64,000 nt of DNA, taken from positions 5,233,840 to 5,297,839 of the forward strand of contig JACTAT010000014.1 in NCBI GenBank assembly GCA_014526335.1. Reading direction: 5' to 3'. Of the stretch, positions 24,701 to 39,700 are shown in pieces. Source of the stretch: Chrysaora quinquecirrha (taxonomy: Eukaryota > Cnidaria > Scyphozoa > Semaeostomeae > Pelagiidae). The translations under genes and the position numbers were made by a program. How positions within the stretch are numbered: the stretch's first letter is position 1; each line of letters starts with the position of its first letter. The notes beneath the pieces were generated by a model. The model ran no database searches, was not told where the DNA came from, and saw only the letters and a program-made list of their open reading frames with translations.

Positions 24701-27700
24701 AAACGATGAAACAAAGAAGTAAAAAAATCAAAGACACAAAGAAACAACGAGACAAAGAAATAAAGAAACAATGAAGCAATGATACAAAAATAAACGGTGA
24801 AAAAATGAAACAAAGAAGTAAAGAAACAAAGAAACAATGAGACAAAGAAATAAAGAAACAATGAGACAATGACACGAAAAGAAACAAAGAAAAAATGAAA
24901 CAAAGAAATAAAGAAACAATTAAACAATGACACAAAAAGAAACAAAGAAACAATAAAAGATATAGAAGCAAAGTTGAAGGGAATTGACATACATAAAAGG
25001 GGGGTAGACGCATGAAGACAAAAGAGCTCATTTGAATTCACACAAAATGATAGAAAGGAGCTACACCTAAGAACTAAGTAGCTTTACAAGAAATAAAGAG
25101 GCCAAGGAAATAAAGGTTATACGAAGATTGATGATTTACAACTGAATTTATCAGGCAAACAGACAGTTTAACTTCACTTCAGTGACAATAAATATTCATT
25201 ATAGAGGTGTGTCAAGCAATAAATAAGCAATAAATAAATGACGTCATGACACGTAAACAAGGATGATCAACTGATTTCCTTGAGCACTGATTTATCTTTG
25301 CAGGTGGGCTTGCAAAAAGTTTCGTGACACGAAGACAAAGCAAGATTTTAACAAGTCTACGTTAAAACGTGACATGTACAAGAAAGCGTGATGTTAATTT
25401 TCAGGAAATAGTTGTTTTTCGTATGATCAATGCCTAGTTACTCACAAAGCAAATACACGAATGGAGATTGGTAGTTAGCAGTTTGGTGGGGATAAAGGGA
25501 ATGGGGTAGCATAGTTCAAGTGAAGCCTATGGCCTTTTGATGAAGTGTAGCGCTTGAGGATGAACACAGTGGTGGCTAGGTTACCAGTTACCACAGGGGC
25601 TAGGTTCGAACACAATGATGTAGTGACAGACTATGAGGGATATAAACTAGTTAGAATTATGCCATAAGAAATTCGGAATATGAATCAAGGAATCAGACAG
25701 GAGACCAGTGTAAGGGTTTATCAGGTTAAGTGTAGGAGGCTACGTTACAGTGTATGTACTCTCATCTCTTGCAAGGCGACTACCTCCTTGAGATGCAGCT
25801 AGCATGGTTCCCGACAGGTTGCTGGCGTCGCTAAGTGTCACTGGGGGGTCACAGCATCAAGCACAAAGTGTTTTCAAAAAGTCATCTTGATCAAACATCC
25901 CTCAAACTGATAAACGTCGAGCAATCTTCTGAAAATACGCAAAGTTTTGTATAATCTCGTTGGTTGCTAGAAAAATCTCTTGATTTTTTTGTCTTTCGTA
26001 AGACACTTGGGCTCGTTTGGAAGCTGGTAGATCATACATGGTTGGGCAGAAAGTCAAAAGAGCAGAAGTTTCAGAAATGAAGTGATGAGGGTGCGATGTA
26101 GTTCGAGTTTTGAGAAGTGAAACACAATGTTTTAGCGTGACAGGCTGGACTCTAGTGGGTGGATAGGGGGTCAGGGGGCTAATCTAAGTTTGAGTCCAGG
26201 TAAAGGCAGGTTCAAGTGTGAAGACGTTGTCTCAATCGCCTGGCCCAGTGTTGTAAAATGTCATACAAGATGGTTTCTCTACATGAAGATAGGGCAAGAA
26301 AGGGCTTTCTAGATATCGAACAAAACCACCGTTCATGAAGTAATAATAAAACACTTTCGACTAGAAATACATTTAATTAACAAGATGCAGCCAAGCTTAC
26401 TCAATCCCAACTGACGCTACTCTCAGTGACTAGACAAGGATCAGAAGCACCACAGAAAGCATTTGAATTGTTAGATGGGATAAGCTCTCATCGTGTGCAA
26501 CAGTTATACATGTATTAGTCGCAATTTGTCAATCTCGTTTTCGGATTATCCGTTAATATTCGCCTCAACGGAGTTTAAGTTTGCAGACAAGCAGACATTG
26601 TGTGTATTGTTCACAAATTAACTCATCTCAAGCTTTCCAAACTAAAGGTTCTTTGACCAGGGAAAACCAAACCATGACAATTAACATGCTTTAAACTTTC
26701 ATGGGTTTTCAAGAACAATATCCACAAATTTCGAAGTTTTAAAGTAAGGGCCCTAAAGGGGACAACAACAGAAGACTATAGGTAGATAGGAATACAGAAT
26801 ACAGTTTTAAGTAGGAAGAAGCACAAGCACTAGCGTCCTTACAAGACCTATAAACGGCTTTCTTTAAAACAACTTTTATAAAAATACTAGGCTTTCTATC
26901 TTTCTGCAATTCCGAAAGTACTCAAGTTAACTACAACGAAGTTTGTAAACGTGCCCTTGTACGGAACGCAACTGAACGTGTTTTTGTGATGGGTAGGGCC
27001 GTTATAAGGTGGTAAAAAACCAGCCCAAAGATTAAAAGCACATAGGGCTGAGAAAAAGTTAAGTTATTTCATAACAAAGCGTTGATAGGCAACGCTTAAG
27101 AGAGGTGTGCAAGAAAGACATTGCTGTAAAGCAAAATGAAGGTTAGATTGACGAAAGTTCACCTAATTAGCAAGCGACAGTTTTAATTGGACATACGTAA
27201 AAAGGATTCTGACAGGAACATGACACCTCCCAGAAACAGTCACGAAGTAGTTTGATTATTTATGGATGAAATGAAGAGGATAGAAAGAATTATAGGAACA
27301 GGTTAATGGGGTACATTCATGAGATATAACAAACGAAACGTGGTACCATACTCTAGGACCTCACACAAACTTAGGAGCATGACTTACTCTATCTGCGTAC
27401 TGTACAAACTTCAGCAAAGTGCTTATTAGCTTGACAAAATAATGTCTAATTAGGATGAAACTGTGTGATTTTATTAAGGAAAAGATAAGTCAAGTATCTG
27501 ACATTTATCAGAGAAAGCTAAGAAGCAGATAGCTAAATATCTTATAGACAAAACGAGGATTTGGCGAAGATTTTTACCAAAAAAAGCCTGAAAGTTGCAA
27601 GAAAAAGCTTTAACCTTGGTTTGCAGAAATCATATTTCTGCTAAACAGAAAACTGCTCGTAGCAAGGGTACTTAAAGTAGGCAAATATCTCATGATTTAC

Positions 27701-30700
27701 AAAGAAAGTCTTGAGACAGGTTTGAGGATTAAAACTGCAGGACTGATAAGACAGTTCCAGCACTGGTGTCGTTCCAATCTTTCTTATATGAGCAAAGCGT
27801 AGATGAAATGAAATAAAAATAGAAACCAAGAATAGCTGATTCAATTAAAGAACAAGATAGTGAATGAAAGAGCAAATGAAGCAACGAATGAATGGATAAG
27901 TTAATGAATTAATGAACACATAAAGGAAGGTTAAATGTTATGGAAATGTTAGCCAAAGAGAGAAATAAAAATATGCAACTCACCTCAGAAAGAAAGAAGC
28001 TGCAGATGAATCTGATGATAAATCATTTGGTTCTTCTGAAATTATCCCTCCTTTCTCGTCCATATTCATTTCTAAATTCGAATTGAACTCAGCATCGATA
28101 GAGTTGATGTATGACTTGACAGCTGGGCTTAAATAAGCATCTTCTTTCGACTGTTTACGACCAGCTGTTGCAGCAAGACTGAAATTCCTTGGCAAACTAG
28201 CTGACTGCATGTTTTGATGTTGATGTAAAGGTGTCAGAGCTTGTTTGATCAATGTATCAAGGTTCCTATCACAAACACTGCATTGATAAGTATTGTTGTT
28301 TTCTCTGGACTTATCTTCATGTACAACTTGCAGCACTGCGATAATCGTTGGTGTCAATTCTTGAACCTACAAAAAAGTTGTCATCTGTAATTAATAAGCG
28401 TGCACACAGCGTACAAGGCTAAATTGATGATAGAAAGCTATACTAGCAGTATTACAGTGCATACAGGAGTCTGACCAACAGACATAAAACATAGACAACT
28501 AGGTCTGTTAAACTGCAGCTATATAAAGAGCATCATATACAGAACTGTTTCCTGTCCTATTTTAAAGCAATTCGTCAGCTACAAAAATGTCGTTGAATTC
28601 AACTTCGTCAAAGAAATACGTCATAAAATGGATTAATTAACAATAGATTTGTTGTTGTTTTAAGCAAAAATAAAACAAATTCGAGGAAATCTCATTTTCA
28701 TATTTCCTTGAATCAAAAGTTCTAATGAGAATAAAAAACATGATATTGTAAATATATATAAAGAAATAAGGAAGGGAATTATTTTTGTTTTGAATTTTTC
28801 ATTTAATTGTGGTTGTATTTTGGAGCCAACATGCTCTTGCATCGGCTTGAAATGCTTTAAAGATGCGAAAAAAACAAACGAAAGGGCAGCTCAAAGACGA
28901 GGCTTTTCTCGCAGCAACTGAAACAAACGTTTACAACACTTTGCGTCGTTTTTAGTACAATTGTCAAGGAAACCTTTTCTGATACGAACACCAGAATTAA
29001 GAACACCAGAATGGACAGAGAAAATACTCTTATTCCCCACTGATTTAGGAAGATTGACACGGGTTCGGCAAGAGATAAGGAAAGTAACTTGACTCAGGCC
29101 CGTCCTGTTTAGACATCAGTAATCTAAAAGCAATTGTGGATTATCCTGTTAAAGCCTATCCTTATAAGACAGCAGTGTTCTAAAAGCAAGTTCTTAAGCA
29201 TCCAAGTTTGGAGAGCAAATGATAAGACGACCTTTCCCCGATGCACTGAGGTCATTCAGCATGCTCGTATCAAAGAGAATTATTCAACACGAGATATAAC
29301 AACACGATGCCTAAGCTCAATGGCGACAACTCGGTTTGATATCCTCTAAAACAGAACATCTCACTAGAAACCCTTTTCACGAATCCTTCAGAGAAAAACA
29401 TTTTAATAATGCAAGCTTTAAAGCGTGGTAAATACAAGATTAATAGCTTTCTTAATGTTTTGACAAGGAACAACTAAAATGAATGAATTAATATGTTTTA
29501 ATGCTTCCTTGTAGTGGCAAAGCGAAGGCACAAAGAAGATAGAAGGACTATTTCAGAAGCAGCATTACTTAGAACAATCTTGTCTCAGTATTACGTATAA
29601 TGCACACAGTCTTGTATTGCAACTGTTGCTACTGGCATCTTCTACAAAACACTTCTTGCTACCTGAAACCAAGTGTAGGAATAGGTATTCAACTCAGGTA
29701 TTACCATACATCAAATTTAGCATAAGTATCATATGAATGGTGAAGGTGCAACTGAAAATGTTACTTTTTATTTCACTGCGATTTATTTTTATAATTTCCC
29801 TCACTTCTCACTGTATTCCATTATATTTTTGTCTTCAATATGTATCTTAGAAGAGCAGTTTTTATTAGCCAACGAAAAAGTAAATTAATGAATAAGCAAA
29901 TGTATGAATGAATAAATGAAAAAATACATAGCTAACTGATTGAATGAATAAATGAAAAAATGAAGAAGTGAATAGACTAAAAAATAGATAAATGAATAAA
30001 CAAAATAATGAAACACATATACAAATAGGAAAATTAATAAAAGATATGCCAAAGGAATGAATAGTTAAATGCACAAATGCAAATGAACGACTGAATGAAA
30101 GAAAAGAACAACAACAACAAACTAAATATAAATAATCAATCATAAGAACGAAGACAATTTCAAGCACAGATCATGTGACCTTACCAGCTCTTGGACAAAG
30201 CATTAACATCCATGGAACTGATTCCAACTTTCAAAGCAAGACACAAGCAACAGAAGTCAGTTCTGTGATGGTAGAGACTGTCAGATCTAATAATCCATAT
30301 ATCTATAACCTCATAATGAAACAATCATGACATCGTGATCTCGTTTACATTCTACAATATGAGATTATTTGTGCCTTAAGAAACGGATCAGCCAGAAACA
30401 GCAGGACCTAAACCAGCTCAACAACAAAATCATGTCTACAGCTACTTAAAATTCAATTATCTTCTATTTGCCAAACCAATTTTTGACTTGCAAGCAAACT
30501 ATAGTTTCGTGTAGATGGTAGTAAACGATGGTTGCCTTTTGCAACATTAAGGGACAGAGATATCAACCTCAAAATGGTCGGAGGAATGAAAGCAAGTCTT
30601 CGTTATATATGTGGAAAAGGCAATAAAAATGCATTCAAGCGACAGAGTAGATGTTGAACAGACTGAACCTACTTAGCACCGAGAGCTCGCTAGAACATAA

Positions 30701-33700
30701 TCTCGGCGATTCTTTGTTCGGAGATGCTGCGTGGTGAACGTAATAATCCCATGACATCCCACCAAACTAGTACAGCAACCTCCCTCGCTAACGCTAAGCT
30801 TTACAGCCTAATGGCACTACTTGGCACTATAAGCATCATATAGATCTGGGTTTCTTGCTTACTACGTATCAATAACCGAAAAATGCAAGAACAAACCCAC
30901 GGAAAAATCGCTCCCCGTCGTTGTATAAGAAATTCAGGAATGATACCTAGAACTGCATCTATAAACAAGTTGGAACAAGATTGCCGATTGATCAATATTC
31001 TGTTACCTGCAAGCATGACCTTTAAAATGAATGCCATAACAAATGAAGATGAAGATGTATACCAATACCAGTACCAATAATCATAACGAAGGCATCATCT
31101 GCATTCACAAGATGCGATCCAAAAGCATTCCACAAAAGCGGTATTAAAGTTGTTTTTTCAGAGCTAATTTCATCAAGGATTGGAGACAGCGGATGCAGGT
31201 TTGAACTGAAATTTGGGCTAGACTTTTTGAAACTGTCTCAGCGGGAGATTAAAGAGCCATTCATGGAAATAAAGCCAAGGAAAAGTTAAGTTAAATAAGG
31301 TTTAACCAATGACAAGTAAAGGATCATTGCTAATTAAATTTGTACATCGCTCATAAATTCATCTGCCGAATTTAAATTGGTTTTTAAGAAAGCTGCTCAT
31401 TGACATACAAGGTGAATTTCCATAAGCTTCAAGTTTTTCTTAACAACACCGAAACTGATCGCTTGGAAAACTGTTTTCGTAGGTTTACTATGGAAATCAA
31501 CTGTATACTGTACAGTGGAATCTCCAATTACGGACACCTCCTGACAACGGACATCTCCGGACAACGGACAAATGCTACCGTCCAAAAGGTCATTGCCTTA
31601 ATAAAAAGAGCCTCGATACACCGTACACCTCTCTGCGACGGACAATAGCATTAGTTCAAGCTAATAACTAATTCGTAGAAACCTGGACAACACTCACTGC
31701 AACATCGCATGCAGCGATTGAATTCGTCAAGTGACAGCAACAACAACTTAAACCAACAACAACAACAACGATTAAAAAAGCAATAAGAAATAAAGCAGAA
31801 GCTTTGAAAAGGTAGCTACTCAGCCTACAACTTAAGCATTCTATAATGGCTAACGCAATTAGTGCTAGGTTTCTAAATACGAAGATGGCAACGTGAATGC
31901 GAAGGAGCAAGACGGAGACATTTATGCGGAGGAGATAAGAGATGGTTCACATGACTGCAGGTGCATATAAAATAAGAACTTCTAGAATTTGATTAATATT
32001 TACCAAAATAATAATATTTCTTCTCAGGCGGTTTATTTAATTGAAAAATATATTAGTTATTCCTGGTATGAGCGGCCAAGAAGTAAAAAGCTAATACAGC
32101 ATCATAAATTAACGCAGAAATCCGCAAAACAGACAATCGCAATAGTGTAGGGACATAATCAAAGGAACGAAATATTTACCAATAAACAATTATGAAAGAA
32201 ACCGATTTCGTTTTATTTATCAAAAGAATTCCTTCAGTGTAACGTTTACATGAAAGCAGAGCGATATATTCGCCGACGGATAATGATGATGAAGAATAAT
32301 GGAAATTTTTTGAGCAAAGTTACCGAAAGACGATGGGCTCTTGAACTTCACGATTTTCATGATTGACAAGAAACACTGTCAGAGTGAACCACAACGTTAT
32401 GATACATGTACAATGTACTACTACTCAGATAAATCACAAACAAAAGCCGATCAGTCAGTAATCAAATCAATCAGGAACCAATCAAAGTCTGGTCAATGTA
32501 TACAACTCAGGTCAATCACAAGCCAAGCAAATCAATCAAAAATCAATCTGATCAAACAAAAACTCATCAAGTCAATCAAATTATTAACCAAATCAATCAA
32601 AACAATCGTGTCAATCACAGACTAATCAGACTAATCAATTAATAATCAATCTATCAAAAGTTAATCAAACGCTTGGTCAACATTACTAAATTCTATTCGG
32701 GTCGATCACAAGCCAATCAAATCAACCAAAACAATCTTATCAATCACAGTATTATCAAGTTAATCAATGATTAGATCGGTTAAAATCAGATCAATCAAGA
32801 ATAAATCCAAAGCCTCGTCAACGTTATCATATGATAATCGGATCGATCACAAGCCAATCACGACAATCAGACATAATCACACCAATCACAAACTAATCAA
32901 GTTAATCAATGAATAATCAAATAAGGCAAAAATCAAAAGCCGACGTTATATCTACTACACAGATCAATCACAAGCCAATCAAAGCAATCAGAAACAAATC
33001 ACACCAATCACCAACTATCAAATAAATATTCATCTTCCTCGTGCTATTCGAAAAAATAGGATACAATAACAAGAAATGTGATCAGTTAGAATTATTAAAA
33101 TACATACCAGAAACAAAGAAAAGAGCTTCAAGTTTAGTATCTTTCACGAGTATCACAAAACGACTTCAGTGTCTTATAGCAACGCACATAAAATGACTGC
33201 AAATCAAATAATGCAAAATCTTGGCTGGATCAATAAATATATAGATAAATAAATAAAAATGTGGGTGTAACAGCAATGGTTAATGCGGCTAAAGCAATAT
33301 TAGAATGGCATTTGTATTACATATGTATACCAAGAATAATATGAGCCATTTATTATCAAGGTTTAATATCAAATCAACACACAAGGTGAAATCAAAAAAT
33401 GCTTATTTGTAATGGTAAGGAGAACATTTATTATCGTTTTGAGCAGGGGTTATTCTAAGAAAAATTTACAACACCACAAACTATACGGCTGTAAAAAATT
33501 TTTTTGTAAAGCGTTATATAATTCTGCTGTTGACAAAAAAGAGAACTGAAACAACTTCAGTATGGGAAGTTGGGAACCCTTCAACGCCTTATATATTTAG
33601 CTATACCTAGTGTTTAGGCCTAGCCTATGATGTGTTTTCGGAATAAGGATTATTTGGCATTTTCTGCATTCCTTTTTCTGTGAGGTGGTGAAAACAAGAA

Positions 33701-36700
33701 CGTTGCTCAAGGCCTATTTTTTACAACACCACAAAATATAAATCACAACACCACAAACCAGATTTACAGTTCCACAAAACGGCAACAAAACCACGTTAGA
33801 ATAACCCCTTTGAGGACGTTTTGAGGGTTTATGAAGGCTTACCCCTTGGGAATCTTGTATAGAACACCCTTTTCAGAGAAAGAAAGCGAATCAATACCAT
33901 TTACTTCAACAGTACGTGTGGCAATCGCACAAAACCATATATGGAAAACAGTTTTCTGCAAAACATCGTTAAGAGAAGCTGGGAATAAACAAAAACAGCT
34001 TTTTTCTATGACTATTTACGTAACTGTCTTTCATAAGCTTTTAATGAAGAAATTTTTAAAATATTTTCCCCAAATACATCTCGTGACAAGTTTAATTAAT
34101 TACCTAGTTATAAGTAATATTTTTTTATGAATTAATTGTATCTATTTATATTTACTAGATAATTCGGTACTTGTGTTGATTAATTTGCAAAATTCTAAAT
34201 CTTATTAGTCATAAAATGTCGGAAACGATACAATAAAATAAGAATTTCAAGGAAATTGCAATGAAACTGAGCAAGTTAGTGGATGATAATTAGTTTTTTC
34301 CAAGAGTTTATAAAATTTATTGGCTTTTTCTTACACATATTGCAAAAGTTGTAAAAGTACTTTTCATTGACCATAGTTATCATTACACACTTTTTTTTTT
34401 ATAAGAATACCTTATTTTTTGCCGAGCCTCGATTATTCTTAAGCTTATTCGATTTTGAGCCTGAAAATATTCTTAAATTATTCTTAATCATCAATACAAT
34501 GTTGTAAATTGGCCTGAAGATCAAGAGAAATAAGTCAAATCTTTGTCATTTGTTAGTTTATTAATAAAAAGACTTATTGTATCAAAGAGTCAGCCAGGAT
34601 GTATGCATTTCAAAACAAATACAGTTGCCTGACAATCACACTTATTGTGCAGTGTAAAAAACGCAGAGAAATAAAAATGATCCTCGTCAAGCTTGAGCCT
34701 CAGATTATTCTTAAATAATTCTTAAATTTCAGCAATTTTGAGCCTGAATATTCTTATAGACTGTATTCTTATAAAAAAAAAGTGTGTACTTGCTATATTT
34801 GCGACAAATTGCTACTAGTGAAGCACTCAAAAAGCCTACGAACCCTTTCACTGTGACTAACTTTTCTTTCTAATACATCTTACAAGGTGAAAGTCAAACA
34901 AGACTACAGTACATTTTTCCTTGCATACAAGGACCCTTAAATAAAATTCGAAGCCTTACCGGCCTACAGGGGGCCCACAGTCACTGAGACTATGTGGTCT
35001 ACCCATAGCGTACAGAACACTCCAATAAAAGACTAAGCCATTCGTGCCTTGAATAGTCAGTCACCAAGACTAAGAGCACTCGGACACTCTATCAATCCAT
35101 AAATAATAGGCTGAATGTGCTCTTAGGTGTGTGCTCAGCCAAAAAGGTTAAGAATAAAAGAGGACATGTGGAGCCACCACACAAAAACCCACCACTCTTC
35201 AGCCTCGTTATGGTTCTTCACCTATGTATAGCCTCGTTTTGGTACTACGGGGAAAAAAAGATAAAATCGATGATTTTAAACTAAACTTATGAATATGGCT
35301 TTGATTATAAATTGGTTACAAAAAATCCTCGACTTGCTACAACTGACCAGTACTTTGCTACCTAAGCCCGCAACACTTGCTTACGTTGAATGGAAGTGTT
35401 GTTGTTGTTCGCTTGAGTCGCAGTGAGAACGTTTAGCGAGGCATTTCAAAAGCGATAACTGTGACACATGTAACAAGTCCAACACAAGGCACCATAATCG
35501 AAATGAAGCAATCGTGATTTCATGAGCAAATGAGGAGGAGAGGTGAACCTTTCTGGGAGGTGAAAACACGATCAAATCAAAACAGGCAAAACACAAAACA
35601 ATGAAAAGGAAAAGAGGACAATAAGTGTATATTGCATTTCTGTTGATAATATATTTTCCTAATTAACTTGTTTACCTTAAAACATTAGCAGGGTGCAGTG
35701 AATTTGCCTTTGGTAAATTAATATGACAAGTGTATCTGGAGTGTAAAGAAATGCCCAGCCACGCTCCACCCTTATTTACTCGATAAGAAAAAAGATCCTT
35801 ATCGTTTTCAATTCTATTTTTGCAACCATTAAAGAGGCGGAGCTTTTAGATAACATTCACGAACGCAAGGCCAGTCTCGTGACTTGTCCGTGCAGAACTG
35901 GAGCAAATATTCGGAAACTGGACGATAAGTGTGGACTGTGACAGGACACTTCTTCGAGTTCGGACACATTTGAAGACTGGAAATACCTAAGATCGGACAA
36001 ATCTAGAGATCGGATACCAGACAACATCCATAGATCAAAAGCTAAGGAGAGAACAGCCAAATTAAACTCCAAATCAAAGCACCCAACAGGCTTGTGAGAA
36101 ACTCCCAAAAGGGGGAGGTACATTGATCCGCGTGCTCCACCCCTTAGGAACGCCCATTCCACGCCATTTAAATTTCAAATATCCTTGTATCAAGAACAAT
36201 AAACAAACTATACCTGACATTCGCAATCTCGAAGGCTCTCTTTCTTTCTCGAACGAGCTTCCCCCCGCTCGTTAAGATAAAGGCATGTGCGAGTTCTGCC
36301 CGCTCTTCCGAATTTAGCTACCCCGAAAAAACTTGCTCTTAGTTTCCCCTTGCTCAGAGTTCGACCAAGATACTGGATGCAGTTTTCGAATCTTATAAAA
36401 AAACAATTCATTACGGGTGGAACACAGATTTTCAAAAGACTAATTTATAGGCACTAAAGAACACCATGAAAGCTAACCAACAATAATTTGTTAATAAAAG
36501 AGACCACAAATGCTCACTAAAATCAAATAATTGGTTCGTCTGGATGATTTAGAATGTCACTCAAAAGAGGATCGAAATCTCCAACATTGTGCAGCAGTAA
36601 CTAAGGGCTGAAAACACCAATGGAACGAATCCCGGACACATGTGGGAATTTTGGTTCAAACACTTAGATTCATAAAGATAAAATGGGACGACAGGCTAAT

Positions 36701-39700
36701 ACAGTAAGAACAATTAGCCACGTTTTCCACCTGAATTTTTCGTACATCTTGACTGATTTTTGCCATCTTATAACCCTCTATGCTTTCAAAAACCCTGACT
36801 GCATTTCAGAGGGAGTTCTTCATGTCTGCAACTACCATTGACGTTGACCAAACTACAATGGAAGTGGAACCTCCATGGACGAACACCTCAAAACAACGGA
36901 CATCTCCGAACAACGGACAGACGTTTTCGTTCGAAATTCCATTTATTTGTAACAAAATCTCCATTTAGTGGACACCTCTCTGTCTCTATAATGGACAATA
37001 ACGGTTTAATAGCTGTCCGTTTAAAAGGTTCTATAGATTGTAATTGCTGGGATTTAAGTAAAATTCAACAAAAGTATCAGCCTCTACTTGGTCAAAGATT
37101 GTTCGTATACAACCAAAAGAGGGACTTTTATAGTCATTTACCAGCAAATCAAAAATTCTTCTTAAGCAAAGATACGCCTCAGACGTGATGGTACTTGAAA
37201 CAACATGTTCAAAACATTCAAACAGAAAAGATGGAATAAAACTATTGGCAGCATGATGCAAAAATCTGATGGAAAAATACGTGAGCAAGACAAACTTACA
37301 ATGTTCCCTGCAATCAAACTGGATGACTTTTGAGAAGAGCTTCAGATATCTCCAGTTCTCACTTTACAAACGTATCGTCAGATTCAGATATCAAGCGAAT
37401 GAGAGCTCCGTGCTTTCAAACTTCGCAAGCAAAATCAAGGCATCTACCCAACGCATCAACTCATCTCAGTGCAAATTCACGAGGTATTCTCATGTTGTTT
37501 ACGTTGGTATGAGAAGTAGCAATATCAAATGGCATTGAAAATATAAATGTAGTAATGCACTGTTTTTGTTAGAGAACATAAAGGCATTTGAATGACTTTG
37601 GCAATTAAATATTTGGAACAGTGCTATCTGAGTGAGTCTACTACGAAGGAGACATTTCATGAAAGAGATATTCATGAATGCTGATTCGTAATTGATTAAT
37701 CACGTGGTTTTTACTAATCTAATCATCATTCGGTCTGACGTAAGGATAGATATTTATGGAACAGAAGATAGAAGAACAAAGGTTCAGATTACGGGGAGGG
37801 GTTATCCGTTTATTCCGCATAATTTCTCATTTTGGGAGACTTGCTTATTTTGACTCCCCGGTTATTTAGGTCTGGCAAGGAAATTTACCCTTTCAAGGAA
37901 AGTCCACGATGTTACAAACGTAACAGAAAATGATGGATAATTTACGAGTCCTGTGACTCAAAAATAAATGGCACATTCAATTCGGGGGGACATTTTGTGG
38001 TACGTACTCTCTCAAGAGGCAACACTTTTTTTCAAATAAGCAATTGGACATTTGGTCCACCCTCAAAGTTGCTTAAAATATCTAGTATTTCAGCCATCAC
38101 AGAGTGGCTAGTGTCAGTTATTGACAAGTTTGCAAAGAAAAGAAAGCTATCTTAACCAAAAAGGTTAACAAAATCTCAGCCATTGTTGCTTATTGACCAG
38201 TTGCTTAAAAAAAGAGTGTATTTTATGGGAACGCAATACATACAGTACTACTGTACTGTACTGTATACATTACAATTAACTATCAAATATCACCGAATAT
38301 CACCGTAAGCTGAACAAGTAGTACCTTCCTAACAGAAATCTACGACCGAATGAATGATGACTCAAGATGCTTTACTATATGAAACTGAATGTAATTCAAA
38401 TACAAAGCAAATATATCAACCTTACCAGGAAAAGGATCGATATAAACCAAATACATTCCCAACCTGAATCATCACCACGAATATATTTTCAAATACTGCT
38501 TACACAACATCAAAAAGCTCTGCTGCTAGAATGGACTTTCTCCTACTGAAAACAACATCTTTATTCCCATTATAGTGTACACATGTTTTACAATGCCTCC
38601 CTATGGTTTCACTAAAACAAGGTGCCATTCAAGAGACTGGCTGACTATATTATTTAAATATTTATTCACTTAATAAGAGTGTTGTTGGTTTAAAAATGGC
38701 GATGCATCAATCACACGAATAAAATTGTTTCTATTATTAATCTTCTAGCGTATTTTCAGCCCAAATAGCCAATCATACTTGAAGTTTTGCAGGATAGGCC
38801 CGGACATGACCAATTCTCTAGAGCATGATGGAAAGGTATAATAGTTTCATTGTCATAATTAGGATTTTGCATAGCTTAGCACGACATTGCATGTAAGACG
38901 ATGAGCAAATAGAGAAGAGAAAATCAATTGATGAAGACCTCCTCTTTGAAAGGAAAGAAAAAATGCCTTGTTAATGAAGAATGGAGGAATGGCACACAGG
39001 TTGGAGAAGGTTTAAAGGGGGACAGACAGAAATAGGGCAATCATGTTAAGTTGTTATTGTCAATTATAAAATAGAATAAAAAGTTAATACATGAGTATAC
39101 GAAAAAAAATAAGTTTCTCAATAAAAAAGGTTCCAATATAACTTAAAAACGTAGGAAAGATAAGGGACAGGAATCGGAGCGAACTGTGGACAGACCATGT
39201 TAAACTTACCCTGGGTGCCAGAGCCTTGAGATTAGTTCTCCAGAGTCGAAATTAAAAAAAAACAGTTGATAAAAATATGGTTCTTATAAGAAAGAGTGTA
39301 AAGAGTGAAGAGGTATTGGAAAAGGTATTGGCATTGTATAGAGTGTACAAAGCAACAGGATGTAAAGGGAGGGCAGCCTTGGGCTGTATGATGGTATTTC
39401 ATTTCATTGAGCTCTATAGCTCAGTGGAAACTTCGTTGGCTCTCTGATCATGAGTCAAGGTTCGAATCCAATCTATTGTGGTATGCCACTTGTGGAAAAT
39501 CAGTTCAGCGTATGGACTAGATATGGTGAAAGGGCAAGGCAAGAGAGGACAACAGATGAATGGGAAGACTGGTCACACAGGAGGCCACAGACAAGAATGC
39601 CACGGGATTGCCATACGAGAACACAGTAGAAGAAATTGCTCACTGAGAGAATGAATGAGCATTGACGACATTTTGACGATTTTCATAAACAAAATACCAG

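Noticed and set aside
24478..25041. Minus-strand frames of 187 and 163 residues resembling a repeated hydrophobic membrane protein (FVSLFLCF...)
   Set aside because: All three minus frames stay open because the DNA is an AAACAAAG-type tandem array; there is no splice, start or family support.
32341..32625. 94-residue plus-strand frame
   Set aside because: It runs through the AATCAATCA array and reads as Lys/Ser/Ile/Gln repeats.
39405..39480. Possible functional tRNA gene
   Set aside because: A and B boxes are present, but the acceptor and anticodon stems do not pair; a SINE head is more likely.
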